A stretch of DNA of 64,000 bases from Ramazzottius varieornatus. Taxonomy: Eukaryota; Tardigrada; Eutardigrada; Parachela; Ramazzottiidae. This document shows positions 1 to 9,990 of this stretch, in pieces. The stretch spans positions 6,741,353 to 6,805,352 of the forward strand of contig BDGG01000001.1 in assembly GCA_001949185.1 (NCBI GenBank). The letters run 5' to 3'. The stretch's first letter is position 1. Each line of letters starts with the position of its first letter. A program made the translations under genes and the position numbers. The notes below the pieces were generated by a model. It was not told where the DNA came from and made no database searches. It was given only the letters and a program-made list of their open reading frames with translations.

Positions 1-304
1 TGGAAGGTCTTGTGGTTTCCACCGTACTGTTCGAGAGGAAGACCAAGGGCGGAGATGAAGGCGTCAAAGTTCTCTATGCGATCAGTGGATTCCCACTTGC
101 CCATCCAGCTCTTTCCGGTCCATTCTGCCTTGGCATCGTCGTGGCCTTCAGCCGGAGCGCCGTAAGCGGCCACAACGCAACCTGGCAAGAACCATAAAGT
201 TTTGAGAATTCAAATACTTTCGTAATTCGATTGCAAACAAAGAATCCAGAGAGCTCCAGAAAAAACTTACCCAGAAGGGCGATAGCGACAGCTGCGCGAG
301 ACAT
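1..304 (-). CDS. SAHS: SAHS protein A (partial, 5' end only)
   Basis: The first two exons of a secretory abundant heat soluble protein gene are present, and the rest lies beyond the window start. Exon 1 (304-271) encodes a hydrophobic leader starting MSRAAVAIALLG. Exon 2 runs from 181 to the edge and includes WTGKSWMGKWES and LPLEQYGGNHKT, which match the N-terminal conserved block of SAHS proteins, for example Ramazzottius SAHS1 with the same MSR start. The donor is GTAAGT and the acceptor TTGCCAG, joined in phase 1. SAHS proteins are secreted, fatty-acid-binding-protein-like beta barrels thought to protect extracellular or secretory material during drying. This copy looks closer to SAHS1 than copies B-G do, because it keeps the longer GLPL segment after the WxGKxW motif. 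A TATA box lies about 80 bp upstream of the ATG. Confidence 0.88.
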
Positions 305-382
305 GCTGGTTTGGTTGTATGGCAGGAATGCGCTGAGAAAACACTGAAAACTTGGAATGAGGAAGTCTTTTCGATGGCGATC

Positions 383-394
383 ATTTTATACTGG
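383..394 (-). promoter_or_regulatory. TATA box of SAHS A
   Basis: On the minus strand this reads CCAGTATAAAAT, about 80 bp upstream of the SAHS A start codon. The same 12 bases occur at the matching place before SAHS C (12967-12978), which supports a shared core promoter. Confidence 0.6.
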
Positions 395-1285
395 TCAAGT
401 TTGGGGCTTCGATGCGATAATCAGCTGTATGTATCACGGAAGAGCAAAGGTTAGTGGCGAACTTTCGAGAATTTTTCGGTAATAGAATGACTGGACAAGG
501 CGGTGGCGGTGTTTCACCAAGACTTTTTCCTGAACTTATTTGGGCCACGGCGAACTGCCTTTGTCTTCCCATTGATGTTCGCGGGAGTGAAACCAGACCT
601 TAAGAGCTTGTTCCGGGCGTGATCTGAAAGTGTTGAGCCTCATTTGCTGAATGGTGGAAAACCATGCTAAGGGTTGTTGTCTACCTCGTGTTGTCTGAAT
701 TTCTTTCTGGCCAGTGTCCCAAAAAGTCGAACTTGCTTCTCAGAAAAGTACCTTGTACCTACTTTCGAAAACAATAAGACCGCTGAGTTTTTGTGATTGC
801 CTGTCATACTACCTTTTGCTGAAAAACAACAGCCATTTTCTAACTTCATACAGCGTACCCGAGTCCTCACTGGCTTACAGCACGGCGAGGCTCTAACCAG
901 CCCCGTTCAGGCCAGTCAGCGTTGTTGACGATAGTGATTGTATCGGAATGTCTAGGAAACTAGTTCTCACGCGGAACATTTTCCGTTTTTTGCATGTAGG
1001 CAGCGCTTCCGTCGTAGATCGCAGTACATGATATTCACTGGGACAAAAAAAAATATGGTTCGTCACCGCGCAAAGTTTCCCACAGAAAACCTCTAGACAG
1101 CAGAAACGATGACTGTGAAAAGACAGAAACGCGGCAGGGTTATTCTGTCAAAAAACCCAGAGCTATCCCGAAATGGAAATGAACATCCAACAGTTAGTTA
1201 AAATGGCAGACATACATGAAAAGCACTTCCATGAGGAATCATAACTCGAAGGCAGAACTATCACAATTAATGGAGGCGACAGGGC
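395..1285. other. Intergenic stretch between SAHS A and B
   Basis: I see no gene here. The region is AT-rich, its short open frames have no coding character, and it should hold the upstream regulatory DNA of SAHS A and the 3' flank of SAHS B. Confidence 0.5.
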
Positions 1286-2103
1286 TCAGTTCTGCTGCTT
1301 GTTATACCAGCGCTTGTGAACGACACCCTCGCATTCGGAAGTCTGCAAGAAACGAGCACCGCTGTCAACAAATTATCAGACCGGCGTTTCCAGGAAAAGA
1401 GCTGCAAAAGAGGAAGTAAGATTTGATACCTTGGTCAGGTTCTGCCCATCCATCTTGTAGGTATTATGGATGACTTTGTTATGGGCGGGATACTTGATGG
1501 TACCCACCAGAGCACCGCCTTGTTCCTCATAGTTGACAGTAAACTGTTGACCGTTGTAAGATCCGGGAGTCTCTTGCCCGAGGCGGAAAATAACCTGGAA
1601 GAAAAACGAAAGGAAAATGTAGGCCTCCCGGTCCGAAATACCATACATATGACACGCATGGTATCACCACGCTTCCCCATTAAGGCACACATGGATCAAT
1701 ATGAAAGGCGTTACTACATTCACGTCGGGTAAAGCAACGTTACTGTGAAGAAAGTTGCCAGGTCCATCATACTTACATCGTTAATGTAGCCGGCTTCCTT
1801 GACCACGATCTTGTGATGGTACTCGTCACCCTTCTTGAAAGTGTGGAGTGTAACGGGTTGGTCCTTCTTCATGTTGGGATGGCTCATGTCGACACCTGTT
1901 GAACCGGAAGTGGAAGATGCCAGCCGAACAGTGACAATCAATCAAGCATGAGACTCAGGCTTACCCATGGCAGCGAGATAAGCCTCCAAATTATGATCCT
2001 TCTCTGGGATAGAACACCACTTGCCCAGCCACGGTTTGCCGGTCCACTCTGCGCCTTCTTCTCCCCGAGTGATGTCGGCATCTTGAATCTGCTTGGAGGC
2101 CAT
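1286..2103 (-). CDS. SAHS: SAHS protein B, without signal peptide
   Basis: Four phased exons (2103-1965, 1895-1777, 1594-1430, 1342-1286) give a 159-residue protein. It has the SAHS blocks WTGKPWLGKW, KKGDEYHHKIVVKEAGY, FRLGQETPGSYNG and a terminal HKRWY. Unlike copies A and C-G it has no hydrophobic leader exon. The protein begins MASKQIQDADI directly inside what is exon 2 in the paralogues. A TATA-like TATTATAA at 2231-2238 is followed by no ATG before 2103, so this start looks genuine. The product would then be cytosolic rather than secreted, unless an unseen upstream exon joins at the TTGCTCCTTAG acceptor near 2130. The last intron is placed as in copy G and is absent from C-F. Family assignment is secure; the loss of the leader is an inference. 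Confidence 0.87.
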
Positions 2104-2230
2104 CGTAGGGTAGTTGTTACTTCCGCAAACCTAAGGAGCAAGGCAACGAAAACGCTGCAGCGATCAGAAGCCAAGAACGAAGCAAGCACTGACGAAAAGC
2201 AGAAGAACGGGTCTTCCGCGAGAGCTGTAG

Positions 2231-2238
2231 TTATAATA
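2231..2238 (-). promoter_or_regulatory. TATA-like element of SAHS B
   Basis: TATTATAA on the minus strand, about 128 bp upstream of the SAHS B ATG. It is the nearest TATA-like sequence, and no ATG intervenes. Confidence 0.4.
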
Positions 2239-2409
2239 CCCTGGATCCAGAGGAGTAAAAGCTGCAACGAGATTACTCCAAAGACATTTGAGATAAGAAA
2301 TGGTATCGGACTATCGGAAGACGGATCCAAGTCGCATGGAAAACCATAAGAAGGAGCATAACATTGAGTCATTGACCAGCGTTGGACCACTCTGGTTGGA
2401 CCTTGGACT

Positions 2410-2942
2410 AAGGTTGTAAATTCCAGGCCGAATGCCCTTGGAATGGAAAATAGGAAAGAATTCTCAATATTTCTATATTCCTATTTCCTTCTCCAGAAGG
2501 TCCTCACAAAAATCCGGAATTCCAAAGTCCCATTTGCCAGTTTAGTTCTTTTTACATACCCATCTAAAACAGTAAACATGTCATCAACAAATATTGGTTT
2601 TGAGACTGAAAGCCAGCTGGAGATTGACCGATCCGAACTTTCGGTCTTGTCGGACCTGAAAGTCCAAGGGAAAATCAAAGACTTACGCACAGTTGAATAC
2701 GCCGCATACTTTAGTGCGACGGATCGAAAATGCTATTGGTCATTCAACCGATCGACCAATTAGCCTCAGTGGTGCGCATGTGTGAGCCAGCATCGGGTTC
2801 AGTTTTTCGACAGGATCTGCTGGATCTTCGCCTGTTTACCTCGTGGAATTCCTAAATTTTCTCCGAGTTTTGCTAGTTTTCCATATAGGAATCCCACCGT
2901 TCCAAAATTTGGAAAGCAATGGAATTATGAATTTACAACCTT
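2410..2942 (+). mobile_element. Non-autonomous inverted-repeat element, copy 1
   Basis: The sequence starts AAGGTTGTAAATTC and ends with its reverse complement GAATTTACAACCTT. A nearly identical copy lies in opposite orientation at 10717-11303. About 450 bp are essentially unchanged between the two copies, which points to recent movement. The 106-codon open frame inside (2443-2763) is identical in both copies only because the DNA is, and it has no recognisable domain. I read it as a MITE-like DNA transposon of unknown superfamily. Confidence 0.75.
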
Positions 2943-3719
2943 GTTAATGGCTTCAGGTAATCTCATTGGGCCTGTATCACACATTGCGTACCTCGTACAT
3001 AAGTTATAGTGGAACTTCAATATGCAGTAAAACGGATCGCGGTTGCAAGCTGCGGGGGTCGGCGCACAGTTGTTGCAGGTCGTTAACAAAACATCCAAAG
3101 GCAACCGTCAACGCGTGGAAACATACCTGTACATCCGGGTTTCGACCGTCGATGCGCGGTATCCTTCAGTTGGAAGCATGCATAATTAAGATCGGGGGTT
3201 AATTACACAATCGAGGGTTAGAAACTCCGAGGCTAAATGTTTCTCGCAGCTTCTACACGTACAACTCAAGGTGTAAACCAGCGCGGCGGCCCGCGCCAGT
3301 GTTCACGCACATGATGCGGATCCCGGACTTGATGGAGATCGCTGGCCTAGCTGGGCCCAAGCCGGGATGCACGTCAAAACGGCAATGCGTACACCAGATG
3401 AGATATCAGATACGCGATTCGATGTTTGGTACTATCAAACGAAAAATTTCTTTGAAAGTTCGCGGAAGGACCTCCATAACCCGGAAAGCGCATTGTAACA
3501 TATTATATAACTACTGGTGTAACTGTGCGTTGACCAAATCTTTTGCTGTATTCCCACTAAGGTTCTGCGCAGTACGTCAACACAAAAGTGAATTATACCC
3601 CGCAAAAAATTTAGGGTACATCAGACTGATTGTTTGATTTTTGCCCATCAGGTTGTCACTTATTGCTCATTGTTTTCTGAATTTTTAACCGGAAGCACAT
3701 TGCTGAGCTTCTTGCCGCA
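2943..3719. other. Intergenic stretch, no gene seen
   Basis: No supported coding or repeat feature. It lies between the MITE-like copy and the pogo relic and may include the missing left end of the latter, but I could not identify a terminal repeat. Confidence 0.45.
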
Positions 3720-4500
3720 ATGAGCTCTAAAACTCACAGTATCTACTCTGTGAAGGAGGCTAAGCGTCATGTCATTGCACTGGAAAGGTGGGCGGGAATC
3801 ATTCGGAGTTACGCCAAGGCTGTTGGAATACCTGAATCGACATTGCGCCTTTGGACGTAAGAACTGCTTCAAGTTGTTTCGGATCCTTTAGTGTTTCGCC
3901 GATAACTTTTGTCATTCTCAGGTCTGGAAAGCTTCCAGAAAACAGCAAAAACTCCGCAAAGCAGATTATGCACCCTGAACTCGATGTAGAGGTGTACAGC
4001 AAATACGAAGAGCGTCTCGCGCAGCTCAAGCCCACTCGTGATTTTGACCTGCAAAGAATGGCTCTTGCCGCTGCTGTCAAGCTGGGGCATTGGAAGGATG
4101 GGTGGAGAAGTTTAGAAAGCGACGTGGAATAGTTTTGAGAGTCACGATGAAGATTGGCCGAAAGGTCAGCTTATTACGGTGTCTGACGTCACGATGGTGG
4201 AACCCTGATTCGCGATCGCGCGCCAGCGCATGGGGGTTGCGAAAGTCAGCATCTACTGGAAAATCTGGGTACTGAACAGGTGTTCATTCCCGCTAGACTC
4301 ACTGGTACCTATCAACTTCTTGACGTAGGTATTGACTTTCTCTTTAAATCGTACCTGCGGCGATCTTACCATGTCTGGAGGGACGATCTCACCGCTGTTA
4401 CCAAGAGTGCGTACTTGAAGAAGCCGAGCCGCCAAGACTTCATCCATTTTGTTCAAAATCAAGGTTTCTACGGTAGAAAATTCTTTTGTTGGAGCTAATA
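3720..4500 (+). pseudogene. Pogo-type transposase relic, catalytic core deleted
   Basis: Exon 1 (3720-3856) encodes a Psq-like helix-turn-helix: SVKEAKRHVIALERW, then AVGIPESTLRLW. It joins in phase across a GTAAGA donor and TCTCAG acceptor to exon 2 (from 3922), which resembles the CENP-B-type DNA-binding region and ends GWVEKFRKRRGI. That ending is reached only after a one-base frame change near 4095. From about 4315 the plus strand encodes LLDVGIDFLFKSYLR and LKKPSRQDFI, the typical segment after the third catalytic Asp of pogo transposases (usually QPLDVG). The first two catalytic acidic blocks are missing, so this is an internally deleted, frameshifted copy and not a host gene. Confidence 0.65.
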
Positions 4501-4741
4501 TTATGCCAGAGCCTTCGTAAATGTTAGCTGGACAGGAAGAGATTATGGATAGTCCTGAGGATTTGGAGGCCCCTTTCGAGTGTAGTTTCAGTTCGGTGGA
4601 AGATTCATTCACAGAAGAATAAAGCGTGACTGTGTATGGAAATTGATTGACGAGCCATTGATTGACGACCTAGTTGTTTTTCTGTACCCGGCAGGTAATA
4701 TTTACGGGCTTGTCACGTGACTGCGTAGAAGCTCAGAGGTA

Positions 4742-4906
4742 AGTACTGTATTCCCCCGATATCTCCGCGAACCCTGTTACTCGTGGCGCCACCTACAGGA
4801 CGTACATCATCCATACATAAGCGCCTATCCGCAGTACGTCATGTACGTTTCGTTGGTGGCGCCATGGGTTTCAGGCTTCGCGGAGATATCGAGGCAATAC
4901 AGTACT
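4742..4906. mobile_element. Foldback MITE with about 50-bp arms
   Basis: The left arm begins AGTACTGTATTCCCCCGATA and the right arm is its imperfect reverse complement, ending ATACAGTACT. The arms continue through ATCTCCGCGAA and GGCGCCAC with a few mismatches, leaving a short centre. No open frame is present. Superfamily unknown. Confidence 0.72.
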
Positions 4907-4937
4907 ATTGAGAACAATTGTACCCATTGCCGCGAAT

Positions 4938-4980
4938 ACATGTGTGGGAAAGTCAACTTTGTGAGTGACTTTCCCACACA
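4938..4980. repeat. Perfect short hairpin with nearby direct repeat
   Basis: TGTGTGGGAAAGTCA is followed after a short loop by its exact complement TGACTTTCCCACACA. The loop word ACTTTGTGAG recurs just downstream. Function unknown. Confidence 0.5.
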
Positions 4981-5514
4981 ACTTTGTGAGTTGGATACGG
5001 TCGGGATTCTGAGGGAGTGAAATTTCGACTGTAAGAAATTCCCGCGGATCGCCATACGCAAACGTCGACGGAAGTTATTGGTAAGCTATCTGTTGCCTCC
5101 TCGAGCTGCACGTTATGTGCGTATGACATAACATAAAGATACAGCACGAGTGGCTGTCTGACATGACAGGAATTGACATGACATGTCTTGTTCGCCTGTC
5201 AATGTCAGCGTTGGACGGATGATTTAGACAGTGAAGCACCGATAACACAGAACGGCTCTCCAAGATCAACAACTCAAAGCCGTCAGACGATCAACCAATA
5301 TTTTCCAGTTTTGAAAAACCTCTTTGAATGTAGTTCGAGCACTGTGTCTCTTGAGTAGCAAAGACAGGGCTACCGCATGCATGACCGAGTTGCCAGTTCA
5401 AGCGGTATGAAGCATGTCGCACGAGAGAATCCCGTAATTTTCGATATTTGCGGAGCGCTTTTCCATTGACTGCTTGAAATGCGCCGACTGCAGTTACAGC
5501 GTAACGTAAGGAGA

Positions 5515-5602
5515 ACCTTAAACTGGGCTTGGTATGTTTTGCCTTCACGCGACTTTGCCTTCATGTAAGACTGCACATTGCCTCCAATGTGACTCATGCG
5601 TA
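5515..5602 (+). repeat. Dispersed repeat, inverted partner near 10.4 kb
   Basis: The segment containing GGCTTGGTATG, TTTGCCTTCACGCG and CATGCGTA matches, in reverse orientation, 10367-10450 with scattered mismatches. It is too short to classify. Confidence 0.5.
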
Positions 5603-5835
5603 GTGAATCACGTGACAGCACGAAATCGCGTAGCTGAGTAGCATAACACCACGAGGCAACACAACTTTGACCTCTCGTCCTTACGCGCCGTAACTTCGTA
5701 TCCAAGAATTAGCGGTCTCGAAGGACGCCACTTGTATGCGGCTTTGCCCATTACGAATGTTCTTGCCTTAAATTCTCACTTCCTGCGATCTACTCTCGCT
5801 TTCTGCGTTTTTTGCCCACCAACTCTCGTCTCGTC

Positions 5836-7184
5836 ATGGAAAGGCCGCCGATGATTGTGTCCGACGATGAAGACGACGTTATTTTTGATGACTCGGTTGT
5901 GAACGGAACGTCCAGCGTGGATGGTACGCCAAAAGACAACAAGCGGATCAAGCTGGAGAATGCTGACCAGGAAAGCCTATCTGCTTCTCTGGATGAACGC
6001 CCTGCAGCTGCAATTGAGTCAGAAGGGGATGATGCGGTATACCCGAAAGACCAGACTACAATAACGAGCAACTACAACGATGACTCGCTTATTCCGAGCA
6101 CATCTTCTGGATACAGAGGGCAAGTACCGATTTCTTTTCCATTTAGTCTGCTAAATGTGCCGGCGAGGTCCGTGTTTTATACGCATGTTCCTCGCCTTGT
6201 ATAAGCCGGTGACCACTGTTTCGCACATGCAGGCGAGGTCTCTTTAATATCGGCCAGTAACGATCCATCTTTGCAGTCTGCCGGCAACAACTGGTTACCA
6301 CTCATGACAACTAGCCTACTCATCTTTGTTGTTTTAGAAATTCGGCTCCGGCGAGCCGGAATAACTCTCTCATATATCTCTCGAACGACGAAGACTATGA
6401 CCTGTCGGCTAACTCCACGAGTGCTGTAGCAGCTGCCGGAAATTTGTCCTTGTCCCCCACCCCGTAAGTAAAACCTGCTTTCGTGCATGCCGGCGCGCTC
6501 TGTTTGACACAACCCAGCAGCAACACTTAATGTATACACACTAGATGATCCATGATACTCTGGAGGTTTAACATACAACAACAGGTGTGCCAGCGATGTC
6601 TGTTCTATATACTCCAAAGATCGGTATCTCATACAAGCCGGCGAAATAAAAGATAATTTTACCTAATATTACACGCATTATAACACAACGGTCTCTGTTT
6701 TAGAATGGAACCATGCGAAACTAGTGACAGGTCGTCCTCGTACGTACCGGAAGACGAAGGCCATGAGATAACTGCGGTACAGACAAGCCCAAGGGATAGC
6801 ACAGAAAATTCGAGAGTCTTGGCGAAGTAAGATTTCGGTCAGATACAATACTGTTTAAACTAGATTGGCATAAACTGAGTTGCTAATTTTTGTAGTGAGG
6901 CGTCATTTTCAGCGCCTAAAGAATTTTCAAGAGCACCCGCCCTGCCGCTCGTGCTGTTTGCTAACCGAGGCGAACTTCCATTTGATCCGTCTCGGCGAAG
7001 AAAGCGTTTTCGGACCATGTTACAGAATGTGAGTGATGCACCTGCACATTTGAGGGGTAACGGTAATATCTGCCGGCGAGGTCGTGGCATCATCTGCCTG
7101 CAACTCCCGGACACTATGCGCTGGCGAGGTTCCGGCACTGAGTGCCGGCGTGGTTTCTGAAATGAGTTTTCTGTTTTGCAGTGA
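5836..7184 (+). CDS. Acidic protein with SUMO-interaction-like motifs
   Basis: I do not recognise the family. Five phased exons can be drawn: 5836-6119, 6338-6463, 6704-6826, 6896-7028, and a last exon that supplies TGA at 7182-7184. They give about 222 residues. The first donor fits only as GC (AGAGG then GCAAGT); the others are GTAAGT, GTAAGA and GTGAGT. Visible features are VSDDEDDVIFDD near the N-terminus and NNSLIYLSNDEDYD in exon 2. Each is a short hydrophobic patch beside acidic and Ser residues, the pattern of SUMO-interaction motifs. The C-terminus is basic (FDPSRRRKRFRTM). A nuclear SUMO-reader or adaptor role is only a guess. If the last donor is skipped, reading continues to a TGA near 7160. 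Confidence 0.5.
6158..7156 (+). repeat. Recurring 13-mer TGCCGGCGAGGTC in introns
   Basis: The word or close variants occur about seven times between 6158 and 7156: near 6158, 6228, 6488, 6636, 7071, 7118 and 7143. All lie in introns or just 3' of the last long coding exon of the surrounding gene, with irregular spacing. It is not a tandem array. It may be a small dispersed repeat or a protein-binding site. Confidence 0.5.
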
Positions 7185-7311
7185 CTTGAGGTACCGCTGT
7201 TTCCAAACATCGAAAAGTGACTCCTCCGTCTTGGCGTGGCTCAGTAGTCCCGAAGTTCTTTATGTGTATGGCTGCAGCAAGATGCCTCAGTGCTTCCAAA
7301 GACGTGCCTGG

Positions 7312-8719
7312 TTAGCGGTAATCTTCGAGCCCGAACAACGTGAGCGGATCTACGGGCTGGTTGCGGACGATGGTAACGACTACTGGAAGGACAAGAACCG
7401 AAGATTTGTGGAAGCAGTTAACAATGGTGGAAGGCTTTACGCTCTTCCGAGCCTCCATAGCCCACTTGACAGCATCAAAAACCGTGAGCCCTTTGACGAA
7501 GTCTTCCACACCATTGGTCACTGGGAGTTTTTCGAAAACTCTTTGGAAAAGATGTTTTTCAAAATAATCTTTAAAACTTATGATTATTCCACCATCTAAC
7601 GGCTGAGCTCGAGCAGTACAATTCGGGAGGAATAAGTGTAACGTGACATTCGAGCGGGACGAAACTTTATGCGCGATAAAGCTGTCCACAACCAAGAGAA
7701 CATGGCGATCTTGCTTGACCATTTCCGCTTTCAACCAGTCCAACCACGAGTTAAAAATTGCGGTGGTCATCCGAGCCGTGCTGTTGCTATAGTAGGAAAA
7801 TCCATACTTACCTACCGTGACATCATGAACAGCATTCTTTTCAAACGCCCGAGGTCGCTCTGCTGTACCGATCACACAGATCGCGAACTTCTCACCGGCT
7901 GCAGAACAAAGAAGGACGATAGTGATTCTGTCTTTAGCGATTCTGCCGCCTGTTTCGTGCCGTCTTCCAATGATGAGCGACTTCACACCGACATTTCTCC
8001 AAAATAAACCGGTCTCGTCAGCGTTCAGCAAGTTCCGTGGATCTACGTTCATTAGGACTTTAGGCAAATCAACGGTGAACCAGTTCTCCAGAGCTAACAG
8101 GTCCGTACTCGACTCTTCGCCTATGCAAAAGACACAAGCTTTACTATCTAATCAGTCAAAGTGTACAAGTTAAACGTATACAAGTCAAACCAAAAATTTT
8201 TCCTCATACCATGCAAAATTTTCAGATCCCTCCACTATTCCCTCCACCCTTGACTTCCTCTGAAACTTTCGAGCCTGAGGATCGATGCAGTGAAGGTGGC
8301 CAAGTTTGTTAGGAATACAGGTCTTACAGGTATTCGCCGCTTACGGGCTCATTTGAGAAATTTCAAAACCCCTCCATCCATTTCCGGATACTCAAACTTG
8401 ATGACTGCTGACACTGACTTCTCCTGTCTTCAATGCTGTCTCAGTCTCATGTCGTTCTTTGTATATTCTCCGGATACTGGATTCGCTCAAGTCGTACATG
8501 TCGGCCAAATCTCCGGCTTTAAACTACACAACAAAAACAGGAACGATACAGATAACCAGCTACATTATTGAATAATAAACGTAATACACTGCAGAATAAA
8601 ATTACCCCATGATTCATCTTGTAAATTATCTCTGCACAACGCTGAAGAATAGTCTGGGGAACAGCAGGTGTTATCGGCCGACGATCCTCGTTAGGTGGCC
8701 GATTCTTCAGTTTGCCCAT
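7312..8719 (-). pseudogene. Tigger/pogo-type transposase, broken
   Basis: Minus-strand remains of a Tc1/mariner-superfamily Tigger transposase. The N-terminal part from 8719 (MGKLKNRPPNEDRR) leads across a likely intron to the helix-turn-helix AGDLADMYDLSESSIRRI. The CENP-B-like part (ARKRRIPVRPVF) is interrupted by in-frame TGA and TAG codons near 8350 and 8245. The DDE domain stays open for about 250 codons (8067-7312). It has the catalytic-type blocks LLNADETGLFW, LLVVDSFIAH and CTARAQPLDGGI, in the usual order and spacing, with Asp in all three positions. The stops make a working full-length enzyme unlikely. I did not find its terminal repeats. Confidence 0.82.
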
Positions 8720-9289
8720 AGTACAGTCTCGGAGCACAGCAAATGAGGTTCAGTGGGAAAAGAACGTTCGACGAGAAGTGATACAAAGCAATCAGCGCAG
8801 TCGGACAAAATACTATTAGTCTGTGCGAGTCATTCACTGAACAGCTGATTTCATAACTGAACCAAGCAAAATGTGAACTCTCCGGATTGATTGGATTGAT
8901 TGAATCCTGTGGCGTCACAGCTGTTTCAATCGTATGAGCTACCGCCTACCGACCATATCTGCAGTTTCACATTTTGAATTTAGTGACGTACATCTATTTT
9001 CATGGAGAGAGTACAGTCTATGAAGAAAGACTGGTACAGCTGGCCCAACGGACAAGCAAACGGCTTCTAAAGAAGAATTCTGACCTTGGTAGAATCGGAA
9101 GACAAATGGAAGGTTCCACTCGGTAATTCTCTGGTTGTGGGGTATTCGTGGCCGGAGGGTAGCAGAACGCAGCAGTTCAAACCGGGATTTGCTCATGCCA
9201 GCGAGCACGTCAATGTTACCTCTTTGAGCCACGATGCTACTGATGATGCTAACCTTTGTCCTATTGAATTTACGTTGGTTTCAGGCATA
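8720..9289. other. Stretch between Tigger copy and chromo-barrel gene
   Basis: No feature I can name. A minus-strand frame at 8939-9232 is open, includes SKSRFELLRS and RITEWNLPFVFRFYQG, and could be a further exon of the chromo-barrel gene. I could not join it with good phase. Confidence 0.35.
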
Positions 9290-9990
9290 CTACACGTGCA
9301 GTTCGACGTGACGTTCAACCTCTCCAACACGTTTGTCGTCACGATGGTCATCCAGCATCCGTTCACGATGGACATCATTTACTCCTGGGGGCTTCGCGTC
9401 ATTCTCGGCATTCTGGAGCATCACCGAGTCGCTGAACATCCACTCGTCATACCTAAAGAGGACAAGCACTCAAACATCTTCATTCCGCGAACCTAATGGA
9501 CATCGGAGCGTGCTTACCGTTTCCCCCAGCCTGGGTGATGAATCCTGTAGATGGGCAAGGAGGTGGCTTGCGCTCCGAGATACTTGTCCGCTTCGATTAG
9601 GATAATCTTGGCCTTGTGAAATTGTCCTCTGTTGATTACCCAAACGTCATCTCCTAGAGCGCAAACCCGCATCCAGTATCAGAAAGTAGGAAAAGAGCGT
9701 TCATCCACTAAAGGAATGTGGGAAGATTTTGGAGTGGTCAAATACCCTGCGCAAGTCCATGTGGGCTGAACCATGCGCAACTTCATCCGGGCAATGAATT
9801 ACTCCACAACTCTTGGCGACGTACCTATGTTGAATTGCTTTATGAAATCTTCCAGGCCCAGCACCGTATCGTCATCCAGTTCTCTCTTTTTCATGTTCCG
9901 GTTAGGAGTACTCGAAGTAGGATCGATAGTCATGGTCGGCGGAGGGATGACATCGTCTGAAGCGGCGTCGCTCGTCGACGCGTTGCCCAT
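9290..9990 (-). CDS. Small MRG/MSL3-like chromo-barrel protein
   Basis: Three exons in phase (9990-9825, 9653-9518, 9452-9290) give 154 residues. Residues about 50-115 resemble the chromo-barrel of MRG15 and MSL3: IGDDVWVINRGQFHKAKI, then PIYRIHHPGWGKRYDEWM, matching the family pattern (G-x-V, Y-x-AK, h-x-H-x-x-GWxxxWDEW). These domains bind methylated histone tails. The first exon is acidic and Ser/Thr-rich. A strong acceptor (GTTTTACAG) just before the ATG suggests an upstream 5' UTR exon. The reading frame stops soon after the barrel, so the C-terminal MRG domain usual in the family is missing. Either later exons escaped me, the last donor being CAC then GTGTAG, or this is a barrel-only paralogue. 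Confidence 0.6.

Noticed and set aside
1938-2390. 150-codon minus-strand ORF overlapping SAHS B
   Set aside because: It is out of frame with the SAHS coding exon and runs through the TATA-like element. Translated alone it has no SAHS motif.
2443-2763. 106-codon ORF also found at 10950-11474
   Set aside because: The identity comes from the two copies of a non-autonomous element being identical at DNA level. There is no domain and no start context, so I do not call it a gene.
4253-4612. 119-codon minus-strand ORF
   Set aside because: The plus strand over the same bases encodes the recognisable pogo C-terminal segment, so this frame is a shadow.
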